From positions 1 through 64,000 of the forward strand of contig JAKAKI010000018.1 in assembly GCA_021813505.1 (NCBI GenBank): a DNA stretch of 64,000 nucleotides, in the 5' to 3' direction. Under the pieces are notes generated by a model, which was not told the DNA's origin, did not search any database, and saw nothing but the letters and a program-made list of their open reading frames with translations. Positions 1-8,470 of the stretch are shown here, piece by piece (positions within the stretch are counted from its first letter, which is position 1; each line of letters opens with the position of its first letter). The translations under genes were made by a program, and so were the position numbers. This DNA comes from a bacterium. GTDB taxonomy: Bacteria; Zixibacteria; MSB-5A5; WJJR01.

Positions 1-126
1 CATGACGGACTGGGTGTTCCCCGGCTCGTCACGTTTACTCAACCTTCGGAACCGCCCGGTGCGGACCCGCATGCCGGGTGGTGTGGGAGGGGTCCTCAGG
101 GAAATGCCTGAGGCCCCTATCCCGAT
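1..126 (+). mobile_element. 3' end of a group II intron (domains V and VI), partial
   Basis: Bases about 47-82 fold into a domain V-like hairpin: AACCGCCCGG pairs with CCGGGTGGT around an inner GCGG/CCGC stem. Bases 85-123 form a second hairpin. GGGA (85-88) pairs with TCCC (120-123), GGGG (89-92) with CCCC (114-117), and CCTCAGG (94-100) with CCTGAGG (107-113). This leaves T118-A119 bulged. A bulged adenosine seven bases before a terminal AT is the expected domain VI branch point, so the intron probably ends near base 126. The string GGAACCGCC...GGTGGTGTG is typical of the region after bacterial intron-encoded reverse transcriptases. That gene would lie upstream, outside the window. Confidence 0.75.
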
Positions 127-155
127 TCAACCCCAAGACTCAATGAGAGACCCCT

Positions 156-1184
156 GTGTTCGCGATGGCCAGCGGTGACTTCACGCGCAATCTTACAGAT
201 GTGAGTAAGAAGGCCGCGCCATCGGCTAGCATTCCTCCTCGCTGTTCGGCGGTGGGGCTCATTCCCGAGATCGCCCGAGCTGCCCGCCTGGGTCGCATTC
301 AGGGACACCGTCTGTGCAGCACGGGCACGGAACACAGCATCTACCGTCTGAAGACCGTGAAGGGTGAGTTCGCTGTTCGAATCGAATCGGCCAGGACCGC
401 CGACAGGGGTTGGATGCGGCACCGTCGCCTGGTCAAACTGGGCGTGGCGCCACGGCTTTTCCGAGAGGGACGAATCAGGGTCGGGGGGCGTCAGTCCCAT
501 TACGCCGTGTTCGAGTGGATGACTGGACGTCCACTCGACTACGGGCGGGATCTTTGCCGGCTCGCTCGCACTCTCGCTCAATTGCATCGCCAAACACGTG
601 GTTTGCGGATAGCCCCGAGGAGCGAGGCCAGCCTAGGGCGGTACCTTATGAAGCGGGTCGTGCAGGGTGACAGGGTTGTTGCGATCCGAGGTGTTATTGG
701 TGAGAGCCTGAGTCGCTTGCGCACGGAGGGCTTGGCGGCACTATCTAATCATCCCTCGGCGAACATGGACTTTCAGTGCCTGGTGCACAATGATCTCGTA
801 CGAGGCAATATCGTGGTGGCATCAGATCGCGCCATGCTGATCGACTGGGATTGGGCCATGAATGCCAGCCCTGTGGTGGATCTTTGCGGATTCCTTTCGC
901 CGTTTGTAACCTCCTGGGACAGGGAGATGATGCTTGGCGAGCAGGCCATTGCCACGTTTCTGCGCGCCTACTTCAAAGGGCACGATCGGGCCGATGTGGG
1001 CGAAATCTACCGGAGTCTCTCTGACTGCTGGGCTCTTTGCGGCGCTGTGGTGGCCAATTGGGACTACCTGAACTCCTCCAAGTCACGGCCTCACTTGAAA
1101 GAGCCTGCCTTCTATCGGCGCGCCTGCGCAAGGACGCTGGCCATTGGGCACTTCCTGAAAGTCTCGGCCAGGCCGATCCTGTAA
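156..1184 (+). CDS. Aminoglycoside/choline-kinase-like (APH family) phosphotransferase
   Basis: A 342-residue protein with the protein-kinase-like fold of the APH/choline kinase family. The motif HNDLVRGNIV near residue 212 matches the catalytic loop HxDxxxxN. IDWDWA about 20 residues later supplies the metal-binding Asp. The N-terminal part (STGTEHSIYRLKT, then FAVRIES) resembles the nucleotide-binding lobe. The substrate cannot be told from sequence; the family includes antibiotic kinases, choline/ethanolamine kinases and sugar kinases. The frame is closed by a stop at 144, so the start is GTG 156 or ATG 165, with no strong ribosome site. It stands alone, 30 bases after the end of a group II intron, so its original promoter or exon may have been altered by the insertion. 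Confidence 0.75.
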   Translation: MFAMASGDFTRNLTDVSKKAAPSASIPPRCSAVGLIPEIARAARLGRIQGHRLCSTGTEHSIYRLKTVKGEFAVRIESARTADRGWMRHRRLVKLGVAPRLFREGRIRVGGRQSHYAVFEWMTGRPLDYGRDLCRLARTLAQLHRQTRGLRIAPRSEASLGRYLMKRVVQGDRVVAIRGVIGESLSRLRTEGLAALSNHPSANMDFQCLVHNDLVRGNIVVASDRAMLIDWDWAMNASPVVDLCGFLSPFVTSWDREMMLGEQAIATFLRAYFKGHDRADVGEIYRSLSDCWALCGAVVANWDYLNSSKSRPHLKEPAFYRRACARTLAIGHFLKVSARPIL

Positions 1185-1248
1185 GCCTCTCCAAAGTCGG
1201 CGGCCTTGATTGGCAGCGTCCGTTCGTGCATTCTAGGACGCCGAGGAT

Positions 1249-1287
1249 TTAACATTGGCTTAACATTAGGAAAACAATTGTGTAACA
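1249..1287 (+). promoter_or_regulatory. Pho-box-like array: four half-sites at 11-bp period
   Basis: TTAACA (1249-1254), TTAACA (1260-1265), AAAACA (1271-1276) and GTAACA (1282-1287) recur at exactly 11-bp spacing. Direct repeats of TTAACA-like hexamers, one helical turn apart, are the known architecture of binding sites for PhoB/PhoP regulators. A TATACG -10-like hexamer follows at about 1297. The site lies 62 bases before the porin-pst-phoU operon, which fits phosphate-starvation control. No phoB/phoR genes are in the window. Confidence 0.7.
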
Positions 1288-1348
1288 AGAGCAAAGTATA
1301 CGTACAGCGGGACCTGAGGAAGGCCCGCTTCTCTGGAAGGAGAAGCTC

Positions 1349-2377
1349 ATGAAACGGCGGAAACTGGCATGCCTGGCAGTCTCAATCACCCTCTTGATTC
1401 CGATGGCCGCACGCGCCGGCGACACGAAGTTCAGCGGGCTCGCGTTCGGCGACTACTATTGGGTGGTGGCCGATCATATCGACTCACTAGAAGGGCAGAA
1501 CGGATTTTGGATTCGGCGGATCTACTTCACCGTCGATCAGACGATCTCGCCGGCCTGGGATATGCGTCTCCGGCTGGAGATGAACAGCGCCGGGGACTTC
1601 TCGGCGACCGCATCCAACATGGTTCCCTATGTCAAGGATGCCTACCTGCGCTGGCAGGGCGGGCTGCATTCGGTCTTAGCCGGCATCTCCCCGTCGCCCA
1701 CGTGGGATGTGATCGAGGAAGTGTGGGGATACCGTTCTGTCGAACGGACGCCTTTGGATTTGCAGCGTATGGGCGCCGCCCGCGATTTCGGGGTTTCGCT
1801 CAAGGGTGCATTCAATAAAGACAAGACGGTTCGCTATCAAGCCATGATTGGAAACGGGAATAGTGTTGGTTCGGAGACCGACAAGTACAAGAAGTTCCTC
1901 GCCTCAGTCGGGTTCTACCCGACCAGCAAGGTTGTCATTGAAGGGTATACCGATTACGAACCGCGCAAGGGACGTTTTGACCGGTTTACATTGCAGGGAT
2001 TTGCGGCCTACCGCACGGACAAATGCCGTTTTGGTGTCCAATTGGCGCGCCAATCAAGGCAGAATGGCGTCAATGCTCAAGGACTCAACAACGACAACAT
2101 CGTGATCAATGTGGCTTCGTTATTCGCCGTGGGCACGGTTGCGCCGCGTGTGACCCTGATGGGGCGGGTTGACCATGTTTTCGATCCCAATCCGGACGCG
2201 GCCAGGATCGCATATCTTCCATTCGCCCCGAACGCGAAGTCCACACTCTTGATTGGTGGCGTTGACTATTCCCCGGTGGACAATATCCACCTGATTCCCA
2301 ACGTGGAAATCGTCGCCTATGACGAGCCGGACACTGATGTTATGGCGCGAATGACATTCGCATATCAATGGAAATGA
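1349..2377 (+). CDS. Outer-membrane porin, probably phosphate-related
   Basis: A 342-residue exported protein with a Sec signal peptide (KRRKLACLAVSITLLIPM...ARA, residues 2-23). It has alternating aromatic/hydrophobic strands typical of an outer-membrane beta-barrel and ends in YQWK. A start at ATG 1349 is supported by GGAAGGAG eight bases upstream. It lies between the Pho-box array and pstS, only 40 bases from pstS, so it is probably the first gene of the phosphate operon and supplies outer-membrane passage for phosphate. The pattern resembles the OprO/OprP phosphate-selective porin group, though similarity is too weak by eye to name the family. An aspecific porin is the alternative. Confidence 0.7.
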   Translation: MKRRKLACLAVSITLLIPMAARAGDTKFSGLAFGDYYWVVADHIDSLEGQNGFWIRRIYFTVDQTISPAWDMRLRLEMNSAGDFSATASNMVPYVKDAYLRWQGGLHSVLAGISPSPTWDVIEEVWGYRSVERTPLDLQRMGAARDFGVSLKGAFNKDKTVRYQAMIGNGNSVGSETDKYKKFLASVGFYPTSKVVIEGYTDYEPRKGRFDRFTLQGFAAYRTDKCRFGVQLARQSRQNGVNAQGLNNDNIVINVASLFAVGTVAPRVTLMGRVDHVFDPNPDAARIAYLPFAPNAKSTLLIGGVDYSPVDNIHLIPNVEIVAYDEPDTDVMARMTFAYQWK

Positions 2378-2417
2378 CAGGTGAGGTACTGAATTATCAC
2401 GAAGGAGGAGACAGTTG

Positions 2418-3275
2418 ATGAAACGAATCGTTGCCGCAATTATGGGAACCGCGCTGCTGGGCACACTTGCCATCGCGGGCAAGCCAATCACGATCAAGGG
2501 ATCTGATACGATGGTCATCCTTGGACAGCGCTGGGCGGAGGACTACATGAAGACGCATCCCGGGACTGTTATTCAGGTCACGGGCGGCGGATCCGGAACT
2601 GGAATCGCGGCACTCATCAACGGGTCGGCCGATATCGCCGAGGCATCCCGCCTGATGAAGGACAAGGAAAAGCAAGAGGTCAAAGCCAAGCGGGGCGCCG
2701 ACGTGGTGGAGATACCGACGGCACTCGACGGGATTGCCATCTATGTCAATGAGAAGAACCCGATCACGAAGATCACAACGGCGCAACTGAAGTCGATCTT
2801 CCAGGCGGACACCAAGAAGTGGACAGCACTGGGTGGTCCCGATGCGGAAATCGTCTTGTACTCGCGCGAAAACAATTCCGGGACCTATGCCTATTTCAAA
2901 GAGCATGTCCTGAAGGATGAGGACTTCTCCGCGGAGTGCCAGACACTCCCCGGAACCGCCGCGATCATCAATGCCGTGGCCAAGGATCCCAATGGCATCG
3001 GCTACGGCGGCATTGGGTACGCGAAGGGAGTCCGGGTGTTGTCGGTGGCTGGGAACGATTCGTCGGGTTACATCGATCCCACTGAGGCGAATGTCGCCAG
3101 CGGCAAGTATCCTCTGGCGAGGTACCTGTACTGGTATTGCGCCGGCGAACCAACCGGTGATGCGAAGCAATTGGTCAACTGGGTGCTCGGCGATGCTGGG
3201 CAGAAGGTGGTTTCCGAAGTAGGCTACTACCCGCTGCCGAAGAAGTCGGCCACGATGGAGAAGAAGACGAAGTGA
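2418..3275 (+). CDS. pstS: Phosphate ABC transporter substrate-binding protein PstS
   Basis: Periplasmic phosphate-binding protein, 285 residues, with a short signal peptide ending near AIAG. Phosphate-loop signatures are visible: KGSDTM near the N terminus, GGGSGTGIAAL in the first third and SRENNSGTY in the middle. These are typical of the PstS_2/PBP-like group. The preferred start is ATG 2418 behind GGAGGAG; an in-frame TTG three bases upstream is less likely. The stop overlaps the pstC start (GTGA at 3272). It would deliver phosphate to the PstCAB complex encoded next. Confidence 0.95.
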   Translation: MKRIVAAIMGTALLGTLAIAGKPITIKGSDTMVILGQRWAEDYMKTHPGTVIQVTGGGSGTGIAALINGSADIAEASRLMKDKEKQEVKAKRGADVVEIPTALDGIAIYVNEKNPITKITTAQLKSIFQADTKKWTALGGPDAEIVLYSRENNSGTYAYFKEHVLKDEDFSAECQTLPGTAAIINAVAKDPNGIGYGGIGYAKGVRVLSVAGNDSSGYIDPTEANVASGKYPLARYLYWYCAGEPTGDAKQLVNWVLGDAGQKVVSEVGYYPLPKKSATMEKKTK

Positions 3276-4291
3276 CAGAAACTGTGCGCCATCGGGATCA
3301 AACCAACGCGGCTGCCCCATCGCGCCTGCAATGGGAGCGTTACGCGGTGCGGCGGGGTGACCGTTGGCGCGATATCTGGATGGGGAGATTGATCACGACC
3401 ATCGCGGTCTCTACGATTGCCGCGATCATACTGATCTTCCTGTTCATCGGCCGTGAGGCCGCCCCGGTGCTGACTTCAGCAGAGGTGCACCAGGAGGTCA
3501 CAGTGGCCAAGATGGTTGTGCCGCTGGCATCGCGAGCCGGCAGGCCCAACGAGTTCATCTGGCAGCCGGTCTCGGACACACCGAAGTATTCGCTGCCGCC
3601 TCTCTTGCTCGGGACGCTCAAGGCGACCTTGATCGCGATTCTCTTTGCCACTCCGTTTGCTGTTGGCGCGGCCATATACAGTTCCGAGTTTGCGCCACCG
3701 CGCATTCGGGAGCTGATCAAGCCGGTAATCGAAATGCTGGCGGGGATTCCATCGGTGGTCATGGGGTTTTTCGCCCTGATGGTTCTGGCCAGCGTACTGA
3801 AAGACACATTCGGCTGGAGATTTCGATTGAATGCGACGAATGCAGGCATCGCATTGGGGGTTGCGATCATACCGGTCATCTACACGGTGGCCGAAGGTGC
3901 ATTGCGCGCTGTTCCCCGCCATCTGCGTGAAGCGGCGCAGGCGTTGGGAGCGACGCCATGGGCGACCGCGCGGCGCGTGATTCTTCCAGCGGCGGCGCCC
4001 GGCATCTTCGCCGGGGTGACGCTGGGGTTGGGGCGGGCGGTGGGCGAAACGATGATTGTGCTTTTGGCCTCCGGCAATGCTGCGATCTGGTCGATGAGTC
4101 TGACCGATTCGATTCGCACGATGTCGGCGACCATTGCGGCGGAGTTGGCCGAGGTGGTCATTGGATCGGCCCATTACCATGTGTTGTTCTTTATTGGCGC
4201 GCTTCTGTTTCTGATCACGTTCCTGGTGAATTCATTGGGTGAACTTTACATCGGCCGTCTGCGGCGGCGGCTGACAGGCGTAGCAGGGTGA
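3272..4291 (+). CDS. pstC: Phosphate ABC transporter permease PstC
   Basis: Inner-membrane permease subunit, 339 residues, with an N-terminal membrane helix (about 34-55) and a cluster of helices from residue 105. The ABC-permease coupling motif is seen as EAAQALGATPWATARRVILP, followed by GLGRAVGETMIV, both characteristic of PstC/PstA. It starts with GTG overlapping the pstS stop and ends overlapping the pstA start, so translation is probably coupled. It forms the membrane channel with PstA. Confidence 0.95.
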   Translation: MTETVRHRDQTNAAAPSRLQWERYAVRRGDRWRDIWMGRLITTIAVSTIAAIILIFLFIGREAAPVLTSAEVHQEVTVAKMVVPLASRAGRPNEFIWQPVSDTPKYSLPPLLLGTLKATLIAILFATPFAVGAAIYSSEFAPPRIRELIKPVIEMLAGIPSVVMGFFALMVLASVLKDTFGWRFRLNATNAGIALGVAIIPVIYTVAEGALRAVPRHLREAAQALGATPWATARRVILPAAAPGIFAGVTLGLGRAVGETMIVLLASGNAAIWSMSLTDSIRTMSATIAAELAEVVIGSAHYHVLFFIGALLFLITFLVNSLGELYIGRLRRRLTGVAG

Positions 4292-5283
4292 CACACGTGT
4301 CCACAGACTCTGCTATCACATCGGATTTGTCGCCCACTGATGTTGGCGGCATCACCCTGACGGCGCCAATCCTGTCGGGGCGCAAGTCACGGCTGATGCG
4401 CAAGCTGTCATTGTTGCCGATTTTGACCGGCTTCCTGACGCTCTGCGTCGTGTTGATGCTGGTCGTTGTCTTGTGGAATATCATCGCAGGCGGCATCGGC
4501 GGCCTGACCTGGGAATTTCTGACCGCGAATCCCACCGAAGGGATGACCAAGGGCGGGATCTTCCCCGCGATTTTCGGTACCGTGTTCCTGGTCATTCTCA
4601 TGACGATCTTCGCGATCCCGGTGGGAGTGGCCACGGCGATCTTCCTGCGGTACTACGCCAGGCCCGATTCGAGAATGGCGCGTCTGGTGCGCGTGGCGGT
4701 CAATAATCTCGCCGGGGTACCGTCGATTGTCTTTGGGCTGTTCGGACTGGGGTTCTTCGTACAGTTCGTTGGCCGCGGGATCGACAAGGCGTTCTACGGG
4801 GGGAATCTGGCGTTTGGGCAGCCGGCGATCATTTGGGCATCGCTGACATTGGCCGTGCTCACCCTGCCGGTCGTGATTGTGACGACTGAGGAAGCGATGC
4901 GCGCAATCCCACGTGACTACATCGAGGCGTCGTACGCGCTGGGTGCGACCCGATGGCAGACGATCTGGCATGTCGTGATCCCCAATTCCATGGCGGGGAT
5001 TCTGACCGGTGGGATTCTTGCAGTTTCCCGTGGCGCCGGCGAAGTCGCCCCGATCATGTTCACCGGCGCGGCGTATTACCTGCCGTACCTGCCGGCGAAG
5101 TTGAACGACCAATTCATGGAGTTGGGGTACCATGTTTATGTCCTGTCCACTCAATCCCCCGACGTGGAGAAGACGCTGCCTCTCCTGTATTCAACGGTTC
5201 TGGTATTGCTTCTGTTAACCTTTGCACTGAATGCGCTGGCCGTATTGATCCGTATGCGCCTGCGGATGCGTTATGCCGGGTAA
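4288..5283 (+). CDS. pstA: Phosphate ABC transporter permease PstA
   Basis: The second permease of the phosphate transporter, 331 residues. The first helix is near residues 47-70. The loop [20 protein letters not shown] and the following [20 protein letters not shown] are PstA signatures. The predicted start is GTG 4288, overlapping the pstC stop by four bases (GTGA); GTG 4297 is an alternative. The 3' end overlaps the possible pstB start by 11 bases. It pairs with PstC in the membrane and contacts the PstB ATPase. Confidence 0.95.
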   Translation: MTHVSTDSAITSDLSPTDVGGITLTAPILSGRKSRLMRKLSLLPILTGFLTLCVVLMLVVVLWNIIAGGIGGLTWEFLTANPTEGMTKGGIFPAIFGTVFLVILMTIFAIPVGVATAIFLRYYARPDSRMARLVRVAVNNLAGVPSIVFGLFGLGFFVQFVGRGIDKAFYGGNLAFGQPAIIWASLTLAVLTLPVVIVTTEEAMRAIPRDYIEASYALGATRWQTIWHVVIPNSMAGILTGGILAVSRGAGEVAPIMFTGAAYYLPYLPAKLNDQFMELGYHVYVLSTQSPDVEKTLPLLYSTVLVLLLLTFALNALAVLIRMRLRMRYAG

Positions 5284-6097
5284 CACTCCCATGACCGAGC
5301 TGGTACCGAAGCATTTGGATTCAGCCTCGAGCACGGCACCTCCGTCGGTGAAGATCCGGGTGCGGCGATTGAACTTCTACTATGGGCCGACCCAAGCGCT
5401 CAAAAACGTTGATTTCGATGTGGTCACTAACGCCGTGACGGCGCTGATCGGTCCGTCCGGCTGCGGCAAGACGACTTTCCTGCGGACATTGAATCGCATG
5501 AACGACCAGGTTCCCGGTGCGCGCGCCGAGGGCCAGGTGCATTTGGACGGCACCGACATTCACGGGCCGGACGTGGATGTGACGGCATTGCGACGGCGGG
5601 TCGGGATGGTGTTTCAGAAGTCCAATCCATTTCCCAAGACCATCCGTGAAAACGTCGCTTTTGGGCTGCGCATTGCCGGTATCCGGGATGTATTTGTGAT
5701 CGAGGAAGCGGTGGAAGAATCGCTGCGGTTGGCGGCGCTTTGGGACGAGGTCAAAGACAATTTGGATGGCCTGGCCCTGCAATTGTCCGGTGGGCAGCAG
5801 CAACGGCTGTGTATCGCCCGGGCGCTGGCGGTCAAGCCGGATGTGCTGCTCATGGACGAACCCGCGAGCGCCCTGGACCCGATCTCCACCGGAAAGATCG
5901 AGGAATTGATCGAAGATCTGAAAAGCCGCTACACGATTGTGATCGTAACGCATAATATGCAGCAGGCGGCGCGGATCTCGGAGTATACGGGATTCTTCTA
6001 CATGGGCGAATTGATCGAATACGGTCCCACGCTCAAGATCTTCACGACGCCGGCGGAGAAGCGCACCGAAGACTACGTGACCGGACGGTTTGGATGA
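5273..6097 (+). CDS. pstB: Phosphate ABC transporter ATPase PstB
   Basis: ATP-binding subunit, 274 residues. Walker A is [12 protein letters not shown], the family-typical RTLNRMND follows, the signature is [15 protein letters not shown] and Walker B is [13 protein letters not shown]. The H-loop is [11 protein letters not shown]. All catalytic elements are intact. ATG 5273 overlaps pstA by 11 bases; ATG 5291 would leave a clean junction and is a possible alternative start. It energises phosphate import and, with PhoU, relays phosphate status to the Pho sensor kinase. Confidence 0.96.
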   Translation: MPGNTPMTELVPKHLDSASSTAPPSVKIRVRRLNFYYGPTQALKNVDFDVVTNAVTALIGPSGCGKTTFLRTLNRMNDQVPGARAEGQVHLDGTDIHGPDVDVTALRRRVGMVFQKSNPFPKTIRENVAFGLRIAGIRDVFVIEEAVEESLRLAALWDEVKDNLDGLALQLSGGQQQRLCIARALAVKPDVLLMDEPASALDPISTGKIEELIEDLKSRYTIVIVTHNMQQAARISEYTGFFYMGELIEYGPTLKIFTTPAEKRTEDYVTGRFG

Positions 6098-6112
6098 GGC
6101 AGCGACAGGAAT

Positions 6113-6769
6113 ATGCACCGGCATTTTGACGAAGAACTGACCGCCCTGCGGGAAAATCTGCTGACGATGGGGGCTCTGGTCGAGTCGATGATCACCCAGT
6201 CGTCGCGGTTGTTGGACGCCTACGCGGTGGAGGGCGCCGCAAAGATTGAAACGAACGAGCGTGAGGTCAACTCGCTCCATTCGGCCATCGATGATCTGTG
6301 TATCCGTCTGCTGGTCTTGAGGCAGCCCGCTGCCGCAGACATGCGTCTCATCGCGGTCGCGCTCAAGATCAATGGCGAACTGGAACGGATCGGCGATCAA
6401 GGTATCAATATGCTGCAACGGGCGCGGCAACTGGATCAGCCCGGCGAGCGGCCGCGAATCGATTTGGGTCCGCTGATTCACGTGGCGCGCGCCATGGTCG
6501 CCGATTCGCTGGATGCGTTCATCAAGAAAGACGTTGCCCTGGCCCGCCGGGTCCTTGAAGACGAGAAGTCCGCCGATTCATTGCGCGACCAAGCGGTCGA
6601 AGTGTTGTTGGCCGAAGCCGAGAAACGCACCTACAGTTTCACACACATTGTGCAGCAAATCCTCGTTACGCACCATCTGGAGCGCATCGCCGATCACGCG
6701 ACCAACATCGCCGAAGATGTGATCTACTTCGTACAGGGCCTCGACATCCGACACCACCGGATGGATTAG
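6113..6769 (+). CDS. phoU: Phosphate signalling protein PhoU
   Basis: A 218-residue, all-helical cytoplasmic protein built of two PhoU repeats. Each repeat carries the acidic metal-binding pattern: EINGELERIGDQGIN-like in the first (residues about 85-100) and LERIADHATNIAEDVIY in the second. It follows pstB by 15 bases and closes the operon. In the known pathway it dampens Pho signalling when phosphate is plentiful through PstB and the sensor kinase. Length is normal for the family. Confidence 0.94.
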   Translation: MHRHFDEELTALRENLLTMGALVESMITQSSRLLDAYAVEGAAKIETNEREVNSLHSAIDDLCIRLLVLRQPAAADMRLIAVALKINGELERIGDQGINMLQRARQLDQPGERPRIDLGPLIHVARAMVADSLDAFIKKDVALARRVLEDEKSADSLRDQAVEVLLAEAEKRTYSFTHIVQQILVTHHLERIADHATNIAEDVIYFVQGLDIRHHRMD

Positions 6770-6836
6770 CCGGTATCAGGCGAAGAAGCGTTCGGGCAGT
6801 GTTGTCCGTTTTCTTGAAGCCCAATGTCAGTATGGC

Positions 6837-6908
6837 GGAGGGAGAGTGAGGCTCCCGCCGGGCCTCTATGTCCCTGCGAAAAGAGGCTCGGCAGGAGCCT
6901 TGCCCTCC
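6837..6908. repeat. Imperfect inverted repeat in the menF leader
   Basis: GGAGGG..GAGGCTCCCGCCGGGCCTCT (6837-6867) is mirrored by AGAGGCTCGGCAGGAGCC..CCCTCC (6882-6908), giving a long imperfect hairpin. It lies between phoU and the likely menF start. It may be a dispersed intergenic palindrome or a transcript-end structure for the phosphate operon. A reading frame open from 6824 passes through it, which argues that this stretch is not the true menF N terminus. Confidence 0.55.
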
Positions 6909-7033
6909 CTCGTGACACGACAGGCGCGAATCCGCTGGAAGTCACGTTGTATCCAGGGTATCTTTGCCGCACGACGAACGGGGACGGGGTAGCTGGATTG
7001 ACGGGGCGCCCGCAACGCAAACACCGACGCTGT

Positions 7034-8470
7034 ATGAATCCATCAGGAACACCGGTTGCACCACCAGAGAGGATTCTGGGACAGGTGGATCGTGCCCGCG
7101 GTGCCGGACTCTCGCGTGACCTGGTGGAGAGAGCCATCAAGCGTGCCAGATCCCTGCGCCAGGACATCTACATAATCTGGGAAGGGCCGCAGATTCAGGT
7201 CGATCCGCTCCGTTGGCTTGGCGCGCAGACGTCGCACCCCACATTCTACTGGACAGGGCGGAGTGGACGAGCCGCGTTTGCAGGTTGCGGGTCAGCGGTG
7301 ACGCTCAGCAGCAGCCACGCCAACGCAATGGCGACCGCCTGTGCGGAAGCGGATACGATTCTCAGTGAACGGCTGGAGTGCGCCGAGTTGTCGTTCGGTT
7401 TTCGCCCCCGTTTCTTTGGCGGATTCGCTTTTGATCCGGGCCAGGATCATGACCCGCTGTGGCGGAAATTCGGCGGGGCGCTCCTCGTTCTTCCGGAGGC
7501 ACTGCTGGTTTGCGATGAGGCCGGCACGCATCTCGTTTTTGCAATGAGTGTGCGAGGTGATGACCATCCAGAGAGCGTGCTCCATCGCGGCGAGTCGTTG
7601 GAAGCGAATCATAGAACTGGTGCACTGCCCGATCTCCGTGTGCAGGGTGCGTCTGCCGGAGTGCTTGAATCGCAATTGTCGCTTCCCGACTGGTCCGCCG
7701 GTGTGCGCTCGGCGCTGGCGTTGATTGAGTCGGGGACGGTGAACAAGATTGTATTGTCCCGACGGTTTCGGCTCGAGGGTGCTTCGCTGCAAACGTGGCC
7801 GGTGATGCGCCGTTTGCAGGAGCGGGTGTCGTCGTGCTTCCAGTTTGCATTTGATCTCGGCGACGGGTGCGCGTTTCTCGGCGCCACACCGGAGCGTCTG
7901 TTCTATCGCGCTCACGATGACGTGGAGACCGAGTGCGTCGCCGGCACGGCCGTTCGAGGCGCCGACGAAGCTTCGGACCATGCACTGGCAGCACAACTTC
8001 TGGCGAGCGTGAAGGACAAGCTGGAACATTACTACGTGGTGGAGGAAATGCTGCGCAGCTTGGGTGACTTGTGTGACCGGCTGGACGTGGGCGCCAGTCC
8101 GCATGTCTTGAAACTGGCGACATTGCAGCATTTGATCACCAACGCCCGGGGACACTTGAAACCGGGTACGTCGTCGGGCGCGATACTTGCGTCGTTGCAT
8201 CCGACGCCCGCGGTTGGCGGTTCACCGCGTGATGCGGCACTGACGGCGATCCGGGCGCTGGAGCATGAGTCACGCGGGTGGTATGCTGGTCCGGTGGGAT
8301 GGTATGCGCGGGATGAGGCGGAGTTTGCCGTGGCGATTCGTTCCGCTTTGCTGACCGGCGATCAGGTCCATGTATTCGCCGGTTCGGGGATTGTCCGGGG
8401 TTCGACGCCGGATGAAGAGTGGCAGGAAACCGAAAACAAGGCACTGGCCTTCGTGAACGCACTCCGGTGA
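7034..8470 (+). CDS. menF: Isochorismate synthase MenF
   Basis: Converts chorismate to isochorismate, the first step of menaquinone synthesis. The C-terminal chorismate-binding domain is clear: IVLSRRFRLEG, FLGATPERLF, AGTAVRG, LHPTPAVGG and YAGPVGW, ending in IVRGSTPDEEWQETENK. The frame is open from 6824, but the first 70 codons cross an inverted repeat and are arginine-rich without family resemblance. ATG 7034 (478 residues) is therefore preferred. It is the first gene of the men operon and overlaps menD by four bases. Confidence 0.93.
   Translation: MNPSGTPVAPPERILGQVDRARGAGLSRDLVERAIKRARSLRQDIYIIWEGPQIQVDPLRWLGAQTSHPTFYWTGRSGRAAFAGCGSAVTLSSSHANAMATACAEADTILSERLECAELSFGFRPRFFGGFAFDPGQDHDPLWRKFGGALLVLPEALLVCDEAGTHLVFAMSVRGDDHPESVLHRGESLEANHRTGALPDLRVQGASAGVLESQLSLPDWSAGVRSALALIESGTVNKIVLSRRFRLEGASLQTWPVMRRLQERVSSCFQFAFDLGDGCAFLGATPERLFYRAHDDVETECVAGTAVRGADEASDHALAAQLLASVKDKLEHYYVVEEMLRSLGDLCDRLDVGASPHVLKLATLQHLITNARGHLKPGTSSGAILASLHPTPAVGGSPRDAALTAIRALEHESRGWYAGPVGWYARDEAEFAVAIRSALLTGDQVHVFAGSGIVRGSTPDEEWQETENKALAFVNALR

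Noticed and set aside
2397-3320. Long minus-strand open frame of 307 codons
   Set aside because: It is antisense to pstS, whose protein has clear family motifs; composition is typical of a shadow frame in GC-rich DNA.
5321-6481. Minus-strand open frame of 386 codons
   Set aside because: Antisense to pstB and phoU; Arg/His/Gln-rich with no domain resemblance.
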